33,710 nt of DNA from Candidatus Hydrogenedentota bacterium (GTDB taxonomy: Bacteria; Hydrogenedentota; Hydrogenedentia; Hydrogenedentales; JAJRTN01): NCBI GenBank assembly GCA_024278275.1, contig JAJRTN010000127.1:1-33710 (forward strand), read 5' to 3'. The notes below the pieces were generated by a model that worked only from the letters and a program-made list of their open reading frames with translations, was not told the DNA's origin and made no database searches. Both the position numbers and the translations under genes were made by a program. Each line of letters starts with the position of its first letter. Within the stretch, counting starts at the first letter, position 1. Of the stretch, positions 10,274 through 17,098 are shown one piece after another.

Positions 10274-10449
10274 TGCCTCGCACCGATATATCCCGCGGCC
10301 CAACATCGAATCGCTTCGCCATCGGTGGGGACTGGCGCCGGTGAGTACGCCTCATCGGCTGAAAAAGCTTACCACAAAGATAACGTTTCGTCCACCCCTG
10401 CGAAACAGGCGGGCGCGGATTTTCGACCCCAACCCCCGTCCGACCTGGT

Positions 10450-10479
10450 TTGGCCTGCCCCCCCGTGAAGGTCTACAAT
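10450..10479 (+). promoter_or_regulatory. Possible sigma-70 promoter for the HEAT lipoprotein
   Basis: TTGGCC (10450-10455) and TACAAT (10474-10479) are 18 bases apart, and transcription would start about 70 bases before the ATG at 10556. The -10 is good and the -35 is moderate. Confidence 0.4.
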
Positions 10480-10555
10480 AGGTCAAAAACAAGGAATTGC
10501 GGTTCTTTCGGCGCACGGGAGATTCGGGCCGAAAAAGGTACAATGGAGGTCGTTC

Positions 10556-11299
10556 ATGTTTCAGCGAGCGTTTGGATGGATGGCGGGCGCGTTAATCATC
10601 ATCGTGGTGGCGGGCTGCACGCCCAAGCCGGTCGTGACCGAGGTAAAACAGGCCAACCCCGATTCGGGGGTTCGGGTGGTGAAAACGGAAGGCCTGCCTC
10701 GGACGCCTCCCCAGCAGGCCGCCCCCGACAAGAAGGCCGCCCAATATGAGCTTGACGGGATGACGGTCAAGCCCAAGGTGGAGGAGCGCCCGGCCCGCTC
10801 CATCCCCGAGCTTTTCAAGGCGCTGAAGGCCGAGACCTGGGAAGAACGGTTGGCGGCGGTGGAAGACCTGGGTCGCAGCGGCAACACCAGCGACGAGGTT
10901 ATCGACGCCCTGGTCAACATGTACAACGACCGGTATGGGCAGATCTATTTCGCGGCCTCCGACGCGCTACGGAAGATCGGTCCCAAAGCAGTGCCGAAGA
11001 TCATTGAAGGGCTGAAGTTTGAGGGAGAGAACGCGCGTTTCGCCGCGGCATATACGCTCAAAGGCATCAATCCGCCGCCGGTCGCGGCATTACAACCGTT
11101 GATTGACGCGCTGGACGACGAGGGAGTGTATGTGCGCATGTACGCGGTGCTGGCCATCGCCCACCTGGGCGCCGCCGCCGAACCGGCTCTTCCGGCCCTT
11201 GAGGCCGTCGCCGCCAACGAGGAAGAGAACCCCGAGACCCGGCAGCACGCACGCCATGCTGTGAAGAGCATCCGGAAACGCCTGGCCGCGCAACAATAG
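10556..11299 (+). CDS. HEAT-repeat lipoprotein
   Basis: The 247-residue product has a lipoprotein signal with lipobox VVAGC (Cys21), then a Pro/Lys-rich linker to about residue 80. Next come four or so HEAT-type helical repeats (EERLAAVEDLGRSG, FAASDALRKIGPKAVP, ARFAAAYTLKGI, VRMYAVLAIAHLG). Such repeats bind proteins, so this is probably a membrane-tethered scaffold on the periplasmic side or cell surface. ATG 10556 follows GGAGGT by five bases. The gene stands alone, divergent from the small ORF at 10254 and convergent with the membrane protein ending at 11486. Confidence 0.85.
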   Translation: MFQRAFGWMAGALIIIVVAGCTPKPVVTEVKQANPDSGVRVVKTEGLPRTPPQQAAPDKKAAQYELDGMTVKPKVEERPARSIPELFKALKAETWEERLAAVEDLGRSGNTSDEVIDALVNMYNDRYGQIYFAASDALRKIGPKAVPKIIEGLKFEGENARFAAAYTLKGINPPPVAALQPLIDALDDEGVYVRMYAVLAIAHLGAAAEPALPALEAVAANEEENPETRQHARHAVKSIRKRLAAQQ

Positions 11300-11484
11300 C
11301 CCGCGGATACACTCCTCGTGGTGTTAATTCGGGATCGCCGGGGAAGTAAAGTGGTGAACAGGCCCGTAATCCTGGGTCGAAAGGGTTCCCGGGAGCCGGC
11401 GCACCTGGATGTCTGGCATGTACCCAATAAGGTCCTCTTTTGCCGGGTCCACGACGATAAAGTGAAGCCCCCGGCCTCCTTCCC

Positions 11485-11570
11485 GTCATTCCCGCGAACG
11501 CGGGGAGCCATGATTCGCGCCACACCCTGACCTTTCCCGTGGTTCCCCGCTTTCGCGGGGGTGAGGGTTG
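11485..11570. repeat. Pair of palindromic intergenic repeats in inverted arrangement
   Basis: CGTCATTCCCGCGAACGCGGGGA (11484-11506, in two blocks) and GGTTCCCCGCTTTCGCGGGGGT (about 11540-11561) are two related hairpin units separated by about 35 bases. The same core is seen at 5791 and 21093. The pair overlaps the 3' end of the membrane protein gene, supplying its last codons and stop. Confidence 0.6.
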
Positions 11571-12673
11571 GTCGCGGCACGGACGGCCGTACCCCCGGTT
11601 CCAGGCAAGACGGGCGAAGACGGGTGTTCGCGCTCCGGCGGATTGCGTTGCCACGCGATGACGCCCGTCAGCCCGCACCAGGCCAGGAAAAGAACATTGC
11701 ACACGGACCCGCCGATGAAGGTCAATAGGGCAACCGCCTCGCCGGGATACTTGAAGGGCGCCTGGAGCCATGCGGTACCAAGGAATACGCCGGCCCCGAG
11801 ACACGCCAGGGTTATGGCGTGAGCGTTGCCCGGGGCGGGCCGCGCCTCCAGGGAAAGGGGCTTGGTCCGCCGCGACGTCACCACGATGACCATGACGAGG
11901 AACCCATAGAGACACCACACGAGCACATGGGGCAGCCATGCGCCCGGAAAAGCCTCCGGCCGAATTTGGGTTCCGAAGAGCAGATAGGCCACCGCCAGAA
12001 GAACGCCCAGAACGATCAGTTCCCGGTCGCGGGGCAGGAGTTCCTCCAGGCGCCAGCGCTGTCCCCGCAGTACAACACGCCAAAGCAGTCCCAACGCCGT
12101 GACGACCGTCACGGCGATGATGGGGATCGCCATCGCCTCGCGGCCCGCCAGTTTTGCCCCCACCATGGTGCCCAGGTAGAGCCCCAGCAAGAGGAGAAAC
12201 AGCCGTGTCCGGGAGCGGGATCCGGCCACCAGCGGCACGCGCCTGCTCAATCGCCCCGGCGCCACGGCAAGCAATTCGCACAACAGGAGTGGCATGACGA
12301 AGGCCAGCAGGGGGTGTGCCCAGAACACGAGTAGCAGCGTATGAAGGACGCGCACGCCGCCAATGGATGCGGTGGCCTCCATGGCCCAGTTCGGGTTCCA
12401 TAACTGCTTGGTCATATAGCCCTCGTAAAGGCCGAAAAGGCCGCCATAGGCCATAAGCGTGGACAGGCCGGCCATGGGCCAGCGGTACATCAGGCCGGCC
12501 AGGACCAGGATATGAAGACCGTAGACGGGATATCCCACCAGCCATCCGCCGGGATGAAGCCAGGGGATGGGATCATTCATGGTACCCACTTCGGCCAGCG
12601 CCATGGACAGAGTCGCCAGCAAGAACCAGAACACATACTTGTGGGTACGGGAAGGGGCAGGAAGGCTTTCCAT
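11486..12673 (-). CDS. Polytopic membrane protein, unknown function
   Basis: The 395-residue product has roughly nine or ten hydrophobic helices between residues 12 and 355, for example WFLLATLSMALAEVG, LHILVLAGLMYRW, LFLLLLGLYLGTMVGA and GVLLAVAYLLFG. It is therefore an inner-membrane protein. No transporter or enzyme signature is recognised. ATG 12673 has GGAG about ten bases upstream. The last ~29 residues (after GGTAVRAATNPHPRESGEP) are hydrophilic and encoded by the palindromic repeat at 11485-11570. The gene probably lost its original stop to repeat insertion or always reads into it. It has no obvious operon partner; the gene to its right on the same strand ends 160 bases away. Confidence 0.75.
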   Translation of the reverse strand: MESLPAPSRTHKYVFWFLLATLSMALAEVGTMNDPIPWLHPGGWLVGYPVYGLHILVLAGLMYRWPMAGLSTLMAYGGLFGLYEGYMTKQLWNPNWAMEATASIGGVRVLHTLLLVFWAHPLLAFVMPLLLCELLAVAPGRLSRRVPLVAGSRSRTRLFLLLLGLYLGTMVGAKLAGREAMAIPIIAVTVVTALGLLWRVVLRGQRWRLEELLPRDRELIVLGVLLAVAYLLFGTQIRPEAFPGAWLPHVLVWCLYGFLVMVIVVTSRRTKPLSLEARPAPGNAHAITLACLGAGVFLGTAWLQAPFKYPGEAVALLTFIGGSVCNVLFLAWCGLTGVIAWQRNPPEREHPSSPVLPGTGGTAVRAATNPHPRESGEPRERSGCGANHGSPRSRE

Positions 12674-12833
12674 GGCGGCGGCTCCAGGGTAGGAAAATCA
12701 GTTCAGGCCATGGTATGGCTTACCCCGGTAAGCGCGAAAAGTGACATGCAACATTCGCGGCGGGTGTGATGGGAGCCATGGGGAGACTGGGGCTGGGGAC
12801 AACCTCCCTCCCACGCCCGCCCATCGGCGCCAT

Positions 12834-14315
12834 TCAATTCCGGTCGAAATGCGTGCCGGGGATGAGCTTGGCTTCGTATTCGCCCCGCAGAATCCGCTCG
12901 TGCTCCGCCAGGATGTCCGCGTACCGGGGGTCGCCCCAAAGGTTCCTGGTTTCCCACGGGTCCTTTTTCATGTCGAAGAGCAGGCGAACGGGGATGTCCT
13001 GGTAGTCGGCGCCGTGACCGGGGACGAATTGCGTCGCCGTTCCATCGGCCAGGAGGAAAGGCTTGTCAGGCTTCTTGGAAAAGCGGTAGAACTTGACGAA
13101 CTTGTAGCGGGCGGTGCGGACCATCCGGCCCGTGTGCTGCATTTCGGCGTAGACATGTTCGCGCCAGGGTGTCGGTGTGTCACCAGACACCAGGGGCCGG
13201 AGGCTCAGGCCGCGGCAGTGCGGGGGTTGGGGCACACTGGCGTAGTCGCATACCGTGGCCATCACGTCCACCCCGCTGACCAGGTGATCCGTGTCCAGGA
13301 CATCCTCCGCCATCAGGCCCGGACAGGAGATGATGAAAGGCACCTTCACCGACTCGTCGTAGGGGTGCCACTTCGACACGCGGGAGTGTCTGCCGAGGCC
13401 CTCGCCGTGATCGGAGGTGAAGATGATGATCGTAGGGTCATCGCGTGATTCCACGGCGTTCAGCATACGGCCCACGTCGCCGTCGATCTTTTCAATCATA
13501 CGATAGTAATCGTAGGCATAGTTGCGCCACTGCATGGCGTTGAACTTCGTATAGCGCCCGCCTTTGGGCTCCCGGAAGTTGTAGACGTTGTTCGGCGGCA
13601 CCGGCGGCAACGCATCGCCCAGGTTGAAGGTGTCGGTGGGGGCGGTGGTCACTTTGTCCTTTCCCCAGTCGGGCCAGAAGCAGATGTCGTGGGGGTTCAT
13701 CAGCCCCGCCACGATAAGGAAGGGGTTGGGCTCCCGGTAGTTGCGGACAAAGGCTTCGACCGCGCTTGACACCTCGTAGTCCGCCGCGTCCCCCGTATCC
13801 CGCGCACCCACGGGCATGGTGTCGAAGCCGGGAATCTTACGGGGTCCCGACACCTCGGGATAATTCCATTGGCCCCCGGCGTGCCACTTTCCGCAGTACA
13901 CGCGGGTATAGTCGCCGTGTTCTTCGAGCCATTGGCCCATGTTCGGCACATTCTGGTCGATGCCGATATTGTTATACGTAATGCCCGTTTCAATGCTCAT
14001 TCGGCCCGTAAAAATGGCCGACCGCGCCGGGCAACACACGGGGTTGGCGCTGTGGGATTCCGTGAAGGTCACCCCCCGTTTCACCAAGCGATCCAAGTTG
14101 GGCGTGCGTAGCCAATGGCAACCCCACGCGGGCTCCTTGTAGTGGGACTTCAAGGCGGCGATAGTGTCCATGTTCTGCTGGTCGGTCACGATGATGAGGA
14201 TATTGGGCCGCTTCGTATCGGCCCGCGCCACGGAGGCCGCAGTGGCACCCAAGGCGGCCGCGCTGGTTTTCATGAAACTTCTCCGGTTCAGGGTAACGCC
14301 CTGTCTTTCGGTCAT
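12834..14315 (-). CDS. Tat-exported sulfatase (S1 family), second copy
   Basis: Predicted extracytoplasmic sulfate ester hydrolase of 493 residues. The N-terminus has a classic twin-arginine motif, NRRSFMK, followed by an Ala-rich core ending ARA. The core starts RPNILIIVTDQQ (metal Asp45), then the formylglycine site Cys94 in VCCPARSAIFTGR (CxPxR with Cys in the x place), CGKWHAGG, and TSDHGEGLGRHS. Sequence differs clearly from the sulfatase at 3854, so the two probably act on different linkages. Its ATG lies three bases after the TGA of the gene at 14319-15140, and the AAGGAGGG site sits inside that gene's 3' end, so the two are translationally linked. Confidence 0.94.
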   Translation of the reverse strand: MTERQGVTLNRRSFMKTSAAALGATAASVARADTKRPNILIIVTDQQNMDTIAALKSHYKEPAWGCHWLRTPNLDRLVKRGVTFTESHSANPVCCPARSAIFTGRMSIETGITYNNIGIDQNVPNMGQWLEEHGDYTRVYCGKWHAGGQWNYPEVSGPRKIPGFDTMPVGARDTGDAADYEVSSAVEAFVRNYREPNPFLIVAGLMNPHDICFWPDWGKDKVTTAPTDTFNLGDALPPVPPNNVYNFREPKGGRYTKFNAMQWRNYAYDYYRMIEKIDGDVGRMLNAVESRDDPTIIIFTSDHGEGLGRHSRVSKWHPYDESVKVPFIISCPGLMAEDVLDTDHLVSGVDVMATVCDYASVPQPPHCRGLSLRPLVSGDTPTPWREHVYAEMQHTGRMVRTARYKFVKFYRFSKKPDKPFLLADGTATQFVPGHGADYQDIPVRLLFDMKKDPWETRNLWGDPRYADILAEHERILRGEYEAKLIPGTHFDRN

Positions 14316-14318
14316 GGC

Positions 14319-15140
14319 TCATCCCTCCTTCGCGCGCAGTTTTTCGAGCGGTTGTCCCTGGATGGCCGCCAATCCCGTCTCGGCGGGAACACCGCAGGAT
14401 GACCGGAGCACAAAGGCCTCCACACCCGTCACCACGAAAAGGGTGCGTCCCCGCTCATCCACCCAATAGACCGTGGGGATGACGCCCTCGCCCAGGTGCT
14501 CGTAGGCGGTGAGTTTCGCCGGTCCGTCCCGGAGAGGCAGCATCGCCGTCGTGCGGTAGGTGATGTACTGGTTGTGGCGCACCTCGTCGAACTCGTCAAT
14601 CAGGGAAAATCGCAGCCTCTCGGTCTTCTCGCGGGGAAGACGTTGCGCCACGTCGATGAGCGACCATTTGCAGGTACAGGGCCCGGGGAGCGCCGTGCTT
14701 TCCGCATCCCCCCCGGTTACCACGGTGAGCGTGGCGCCTTCCAGGCGGCCCATTTTCCGCATGCCGCTGAAGAGATAAGGGGGATCATCCCCGGACTTGG
14801 CGATTTTCGCCTCCATTCGCCACGCCTTGGGCACGGCCAGGGCATCGTCATGGGCCTCCATCTCCGCCACGATATAATGGGAATAGCCCGTTCGCCCGAT
14901 GCGATCCATGTCGAAGCGCAACGACACGCTGCCATTACCAATGGGCCGCCGCGCAATGCGCAAGCTTCCCTGGGTACGGAAATGCCAGTATCCGAGCGCC
15001 ACGTAGTCATATTCCTGCACCCACGTGCCAGCCGGATCGAAGGTGCCCTCCGGCGGACGGTAACGCTCAACGACAAAGGGGATTCGGTTCAAGGAAAAAT
15101 GGTCTCGCGGGTCTGTCAGGGGCAAGCCGGGGTTTTCCAT
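14319..15140 (-). CDS. Unknown beta-rich protein in a sulfatase operon
   Basis: The 273-residue product begins MENPGLPLTDPRDHFSLNR and has no signal peptide or membrane span. It is rich in short beta strands with many aromatic residues (EYDYVALGYWHFRTQG, VSLRFDMDRIGRTGYSHY), reminiscent of a lipocalin-like or carbohydrate-handling fold, but no family is recognised. ATG 15140 follows AAGGAGA by ten bases; the longer open frame to 15314 lacks such a site. It is the first gene of an operon with the Tat sulfatase. Being cytoplasmic while its partner is exported, it may process the imported product or a sugar intermediate; this is inference. Confidence 0.75.
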   Translation of the reverse strand: MENPGLPLTDPRDHFSLNRIPFVVERYRPPEGTFDPAGTWVQEYDYVALGYWHFRTQGSLRIARRPIGNGSVSLRFDMDRIGRTGYSHYIVAEMEAHDDALAVPKAWRMEAKIAKSGDDPPYLFSGMRKMGRLEGATLTVVTGGDAESTALPGPCTCKWSLIDVAQRLPREKTERLRFSLIDEFDEVRHNQYITYRTTAMLPLRDGPAKLTAYEHLGEGVIPTVYWVDERGRTLFVVTGVEAFVLRSSCGVPAETGLAAIQGQPLEKLRAKEG

Positions 15141-15185
15141 GGCTGGTGATTCTCCTTCTTCCCGCGCCCGTGCGCGTGAGGGAGC

Positions 15186-15213
15186 AGCATAGCATATGAG
15201 AACCCGATTCCAA
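15186..15213 (-). promoter_or_regulatory. Possible promoter of the sulfatase operon
   Basis: Minus-strand TTGGAA (15213-15208) and TATGCT (15191-15186) are 16 bases apart, about 45 bases before the ATG at 15140. The AGCATA unit is present twice in a row on the + strand. Confidence 0.35.
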
Positions 15214-15491
15214 ACACACCCAACCGGTGTGCCGCCGAGCTTTGGCGACATTGGGGAGCTTTTTGCGCGCCATTCCCCATGGCTCGGTTCAGAGAAACGC
15301 AACATACGGATCATGTGGCGGTCCGGCTGAAAATCAATGATGCCTGGAGGACCGTTACGGGCGAATGCCGTTGCGTCTTGGCAAGTCGACGTGATACAAC
15401 TCCCATTCCCGTGCCGGCTTCGCTTTCTTCGGGTTTCCCGGGGGGGGGGTGCCGCAAGCGCCTACCCCCGGACAGGAAGATTCACGCCACG

Positions 15492-16070
15492 ATGAAATAT
15501 GACGGTTGTAACGATCTCCCCCCGGCGGGATTGCCGGTACGCATGATCCGGTCCCACCTCGATGATCTGCCGCAATGGCCTTTCCCCCCGGGCTATGCCG
15601 TGCGCTCCATGGGGCGCGATGAGGGGCCGCTATGGGAACGGGTGTGGCGTGAAACGGAGCCCTTCGACGCCATCAAGCCCGGCCTTTTCGCCCACGAGTT
15701 TGGCACGGATCCCGCCGCCATCGAATCCCGCTGCTTCTTCCTCACCGCGCCCGGCGGCGCAATCGCGGGCACCATCAGCGCGTGGCAATCCGTCCTGGAA
15801 GACGGGCGCTTATACGGGCAAATTCACTGGGTGGCCGTCCATCCCAAGCACCAGGGGCGCGGCCTGTGCAAGCCCCTCATGACCCACGCCATGAACTGTC
15901 TTTCCACGCGGCACGACCGCTGTTTTCTCGGCACGGCCACCCGCCGCCTGCCCGCCATCAAGGTCTATCTCGACTTCGGCTTCGTCCCCGACATGACCTT
16001 TCCCGACGCCGAGCGGGCCTGGGCGCTGGTCCGCGCGGACCTCCCCCATCCCGCCTTGGACAGGGCATAG
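15492..16070 (+). CDS. GNAT-family N-acetyltransferase
   Basis: The 192-residue product carries the acetyl-CoA binding motif A, HWVAVHPKHQGRGLCKPLM (about 112-130; the Q/RxxGxG/A pattern), with the usual preceding strands (FFLTAPGGAIAGTISAW) and a C-terminal YLDFGFVPD that matches motif B. It should transfer an acetyl group from acetyl-CoA to a small molecule or protein amine; the substrate is not deducible. ATG 15492 has AGGAAG upstream; the open frame extends to 15279 but that part is low-complexity. It converges with the activase gene ending at 16103, 32 bases away. A run of ten G lies at 15440-15449, just upstream. Confidence 0.85.
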   Translation: MKYDGCNDLPPAGLPVRMIRSHLDDLPQWPFPPGYAVRSMGRDEGPLWERVWRETEPFDAIKPGLFAHEFGTDPAAIESRCFFLTAPGGAIAGTISAWQSVLEDGRLYGQIHWVAVHPKHQGRGLCKPLMTHAMNCLSTRHDRCFLGTATRRLPAIKVYLDFGFVPDMTFPDAERAWALVRADLPHPALDRA

Positions 16071-16102
16071 GAAATCGCGGGATCGCTTCCCGGAAGAGCG
16101 GG

Positions 16103-17098
16103 TCAACGTTCCAGGCAGGGCACGCCCGATTCCGCCAAATGCTGGTAAAAGCGTTCCAGCAGCGCGGGTTCGGGCGGGGTCATGACGACGCCGGCCCCGG
16201 CCTGTCCCAACCGCGCGCGCTTGGCATCGCCCAGGGGATGGTACGGCAGCAGCGCCACCCCGAGACAGTGGTCCAATTCCCGGTAGAGACGCGCCACGCC
16301 GTCCATGTGCGGAAGCGAATCGTTGACCCCGCCCACCACCACGCACCGCAGCACCGTGGCCGCCCCCAGCCCATCCACCAGGCGCAGATTCTCCCAGATC
16401 ACTTCCGGCCGCCGGCCGGTCCACTGCTCGTGCGCCTCGGGGTCCGTGTGCTTGATATCCCACAGAAACAGGTCAACCTTCGGCGCCACGGCGCGCACGG
16501 TGCCGGGCTCGGCCAGCCCACAGGTCTCCACGCACGTATGCACCCCCGCGGCCCGTGCCGCGTCGAGCAGGGCCATTGCAAACCCGGGCTGGGCCAGGGG
16601 TTCGCCCCCGGACAGCGTCAGTCCGCCCCCGCTCTCATCGTAGAAGACCCGGTCCTTCTCCACCTCCGCCATCACCGCCTCCACCGACATGAGGGAGCCC
16701 ACGCGCTCAATGGCCCCGCCCGGGCAAACCGGGGCACAGCGCAAACAGTCGGCGCAATGGCCGCGGCCCGCCAGCACGGAAAGCACCTCCCGCGCGTCGC
16801 CCCGGGGACACACGGCGGTGCAGCGCCGGCAGTCGATGCACAACCCGGGGCTGAAGAACAACTCGGGTTCCAGCCGCCGCGATTCGGGGTTGTGGCACCA
16901 GGCGCACCGCAACGGGCAGCCTTTCAGGAAAACCGTGGTGCGAATGCCGGGACCGTCGTGGGTGCAGCTCCGCTGCACGTCAAAGACCCGCCCCCGCACC
17001 CCTTCCGCGTCCAGTTCGACATCGGTTTGGTTCTCTTTCCCTGGGAAAGGCGCTTTCCCCTGGAAGGAAGCCGGGGGTTCAGTCCTCTTCTCATACAT
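16103..17098 (-). CDS. Glycyl-radical enzyme activating enzyme (radical SAM)
   Basis: The 331-residue product uses S-adenosylmethionine and a 4Fe-4S cluster to abstract hydrogen from the glycine of its partner GRE. The radical-SAM motif CPLRCAWC is at Cys61, 65 and 68, followed by HNPESR. Two ferredoxin-type clusters follow (Cys87/90/93/97 and Cys115/118/121/125), as in the activases of CutC, HPD and glycerol dehydratase but not PFL itself. [12 protein letters not shown] is the SAM-binding GGE motif. There is no signal peptide, so it acts in the cytoplasm. Its ATG overlaps the end of the GRE gene by eight bases, implying coupled translation. About 36 residues precede the usual family start. 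Confidence 0.95.
   Translation of the reverse strand: MYEKRTEPPASFQGKAPFPGKENQTDVELDAEGVRGRVFDVQRSCTHDGPGIRTTVFLKGCPLRCAWCHNPESRRLEPELFFSPGLCIDCRRCTAVCPRGDAREVLSVLAGRGHCADCLRCAPVCPGGAIERVGSLMSVEAVMAEVEKDRVFYDESGGGLTLSGGEPLAQPGFAMALLDAARAAGVHTCVETCGLAEPGTVRAVAPKVDLFLWDIKHTDPEAHEQWTGRRPEVIWENLRLVDGLGAATVLRCVVVGGVNDSLPHMDGVARLYRELDHCLGVALLPYHPLGDAKRARLGQAGAGVVMTPPEPALLERFYQHLAESGVPCLER

Noticed and set aside
10080-10500. Riboswitch, RNase P, 6S, SRP or tmRNA in the intergenic region
   Set aside because: Checked by eye for conserved core motifs of cobalamin, c-di-GMP, fluoride and glycine riboswitches and for RNase P/tmRNA blocks; none found.
11300-11485. Short + strand frames between the HEAT lipoprotein and the membrane protein
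   Set aside because: No ribosome binding site or coding character; the region is a convergent gene gap bordered by palindromic repeats.
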